DNA from: an uncultured Persicitalea sp.
GTDB taxonomy: Bacteria; Bacteroidota; Bacteroidia; Cytophagales; Spirosomataceae
Length of the DNA: 6,717 bases
Direction of reading: 5' to 3'
Assembly: GCA_950075905.1 (NCBI GenBank)
Contig: CATMVR010000278.1
Location: 1 to 6,717, forward strand
The translations under genes and the position numbers were made by a program. Positions 5,594 to 6,717 of this stretch are shown here, one piece after another (the first letter of the stretch is position 1; each line of letters opens with the position of its first letter). Below the pieces are notes generated by a model. That model was given only the letters and a program-made list of their open reading frames with translations. It was not told where the DNA came from and made no database searches.

Positions 5594-6457
5594 ATGATCC
5601 GTAAAGCTGTTATACCCGCCGCGGGCCTGGGTACCCGTTTCTTGCCCGCCACCAAGTCCATGCCCAAAGAAATGCTGCCTATCATTGACATCCCTACCAT
5701 TCAGTACGTGGTACAGGAGGCCGTAGATTCGGGCATTGAGGATATTCTCATTATCTCAGGCAAGGGCAAGCGGGCCATCGAAGATCATTTTGACCGTAAT
5801 TTTGAGCTGGAAGCCCGGCTGGAAGAAAAGGAAGATCAGGCCTGGCATACCGAAATGCGCCGCCTGGCCGACATGGCCAATATCCATTTTGTGCGGCAGA
5901 AAGAGGCCAACGGCCTGGGCGATGCCATCTACTACGCCCGCCACCACGTGGGCGACGAGCCCTTTGCGGTGCTACTCGGCGATACCATCATGGACTCGGT
6001 GATACCGGTGACGCAGCAGCTCATGGACACCTACGAGCAGTATGGCGGCTCGGTGATTGCCGTAGAGGAAGTACCCAACGACAAGGTAAATCGCTACGGT
6101 ATTGTGGGCGGCACTTCGTTGAGCGATACCATCATGGAGCTGAGCACCCTCATTGAAAAACCCGCTCTGGGCACTGCGCCTTCCAACCTGGCTATCGCCG
6201 GACGCTACATCCTTACCCCCGATATTTTTCAGTGTATCGAGCAGACGCCCAAGGGCAAGGGCGGCGAGATTCAGCTCACCGACTCCATGCTGCTGCTGCT
6301 CCGGCGCGAGAATATCTACGCGCACCGTATTGAAGGTCAGCGCCACGACATCGGCAACAAGCTGGACTTCCTGAAAACCACCGTAGAGTTTGCCCTCAAA
6401 CGCAAGGAATTTGCGGAGCCCTTCCGCAAGTTTCTGGAAGAGATTCTGGCGAAGTAA
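5594..6457 (+). CDS. galU: UTP--glucose-1-phosphate uridylyltransferase
   Basis: A 287-residue GalU-type nucleotidyltransferase (UTP + glucose-1-P to UDP-glucose + PPi), cytoplasmic. Seen: the signature G-L-G-T-R-F-L-P-A-T-K-S-M-P-K-E-M-L-P at 11-29 with the UTP-binding loop and K25; Q-Y-V-V-Q-E-A near 37-43; E-D-H-F-D near 63-67; G-L-G-D-A at 107-111; L-L-G-D at 127-130 with metal-binding D130; E-K-P at 188-190 with the sugar-phosphate lysine K189; A-P-S-N-L-A-I-A-G-R-Y at about 195-205; G-G-E-I-Q-L-T-D at 223-230; and H-D-I-G-N-K near 251-256. Length and motif order match bacterial GalU throughout and no key residue is missing. ATG at 5594 starts the conserved MIRKAVIPAAG. It follows the GHMP kinase gene in the same direction, so besides UDP-glucose supply it may use that kinase's sugar-1-phosphate product. 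It reads as more G/C-rich than the GT genes. Confidence 0.96.
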   Translation: MIRKAVIPAAGLGTRFLPATKSMPKEMLPIIDIPTIQYVVQEAVDSGIEDILIISGKGKRAIEDHFDRNFELEARLEEKEDQAWHTEMRRLADMANIHFVRQKEANGLGDAIYYARHHVGDEPFAVLLGDTIMDSVIPVTQQLMDTYEQYGGSVIAVEEVPNDKVNRYGIVGGTSLSDTIMELSTLIEKPALGTAPSNLAIAGRYILTPDIFQCIEQTPKGKGGEIQLTDSMLLLLRRENIYAHRIEGQRHDIGNKLDFLKTTVEFALKRKEFAEPFRKFLEEILAK

Positions 6458-6484
6458 GCGAGTAATCTGACCATTAACTCTTTT

Positions 6485-6512
6485 GGGGCTGCGCCGGCGC
6501 AGCCCCTTTTTT
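6485..6512 (+). terminator. Perfect palindromic terminator after galU
   Basis: GGGGCTGCGCC (6485-6495) and GGCGCAGCCCC (6496-6506) form a perfect 22-bp palindrome, followed by six T residues (6507-6512), starting 28 bases after the galU stop. As RNA it would fold with a stem of about 8 bp and a small GC loop. The left flank is also TTTT (6481-6484), which does not favour termination of minus-strand transcripts, so it is a plus-strand terminator. Confidence 0.92.
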
Positions 6513-6584
6513 AATTCATCAGGTGGCGGTAGCCTTGTTGGCCAAAAAATAGCTATTTACTCCCATCTCAAAGACTTTTTCAAC

Positions 6585-6605
6585 AAAAGCCGATTGCCGG
6601 TTGCC
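6585..6605. repeat. Short GCCG heptad repeat downstream of galU
   Basis: After AAAA (6585-6588) come GCCGATT (6589-6595), GCCGGTT (6596-6602) and GCC (6603-6605), a period-7 block sharing AAAAGCCGA with the right-hand repeat block before galU (5550-5558). It lies 3' to the minus-strand gene that ends at 6612. It is too short to be certain on its own, but the shared 9-mer and period support a common family. Confidence 0.45.
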
Positions 6606-6611
6606 ATAGAA

Positions 6612-6717
6612 CTACCGCAGCCACTCCGCCACCAGAAACCCCAGGTAGGTCCCCACGCCATTGCCCAGCGTACCCACCAAAATAGCCGGCAGTTGCAGGT
6701 CCGGCCGCCCCAGGCTG
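6612..6717 (-). CDS. C-terminal end of a membrane protein, probably DUF819-type (partial)
   Basis: Only the last 34 codons are in the window; the gene runs off the right edge and ends with TAG at 6614-6612. The visible peptide starts SLGRPDLQ and continues LPAILVGTLGNGVGTYLG, then FLVAEWLR. This is one hydrophobic glycine-rich helix with a short charged tail. The P-A-I-L-V-G-T-L-G-x-x-x-G-T-Y-L-G pattern resembles the last transmembrane helix of DUF819 (YjcL-type) integral membrane proteins, whose function is not established. With only 34 residues the family call is tentative, but that this frame is coding is likely from its composition. It is convergent with galU. Confidence 0.5.
   Translation of the reverse strand, partial: SLGRPDLQLPAILVGTLGNGVGTYLGFLVAEWLR

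Noticed and set aside
6522..6611. Thirty further sense codons after the TAG of the partial DUF819-like gene, ending in TGA TGA, suggesting stop-codon read-through or a nonsense mutation.
   Set aside because: Part of the stretch (6585-6605) is explained by the GCCG heptad repeat, the visible protein already ends in a natural charged tail after its last helix, and 30 open codons can occur by chance.

Overview
The window looks like chromosomal DNA of a Bacteroidota member, probably a Cytophagales / Spirosomaceae-type bacterium. This rests on promoter-like TAnnTTTG elements, A/T-rich leaders without strong Shine-Dalgarno sequences, the family make-up (LolA-like periplasmic protein, signal-less YceI, paired GT2 and GT-C glycosyltransferases), and short-period repeats in the intergenic gaps. 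The lineage is an inference from style, not from a marker gene. No rRNA, tRNA, CRISPR array, transposase or phage gene was seen.

Layout. Positions 211-945 (+) encode a secreted LolA-like / outer-membrane lipoprotein-sorting-type protein, closed by a hairpin terminator. Positions 1114-1290 (+) hold a 58-codon polar, proline-rich small ORF followed by a textbook intrinsic terminator. Positions 1430-1972 (+) encode a cytoplasmic YceI-family lipid-binding protein, preceded by a 37-bp interrupted palindrome that looks like an operator. On the minus strand, 4263-2938 (a membrane GT-C glycosyltransferase) and 2850-2122 (a DPM1-like GT2 glycosyltransferase) form a likely two-gene unit. Divergent from it, 4474-5469 (+) is a GHMP kinase closely resembling plant glucuronokinase, followed by galU (5594-6457, +) and a perfect 22-bp palindromic terminator. 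The right edge holds the last 34 codons of a minus-strand membrane protein, probably of the DUF819 type.

How the genes fit together. The right half is a sugar-activation and glycosylation neighbourhood. A sugar-1-kinase of the glucuronokinase type next to a UTP-sugar-1-phosphate uridylyltransferase could make a UDP-sugar by salvage: glucuronate to glucuronate-1-P to UDP-glucuronate. The divergent GT2/GT-C pair fits the usual scheme of loading a sugar on a polyprenyl phosphate and transferring it on the far side of the membrane. A direct link between the two halves is not shown by the sequence.

The most unusual non-coding signals are the short-period repeats. Heptad repeats with a TCGGC / GCCGA core lie on both sides of galU; before it they form a long-range stem. 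The convergent gap after the YceI gene carries a period-8 GAATGAGA-type repeat in inverted arms around three TGAACTC heptamers, and a piece of the period-8 motif recurs upstream of the first gene.
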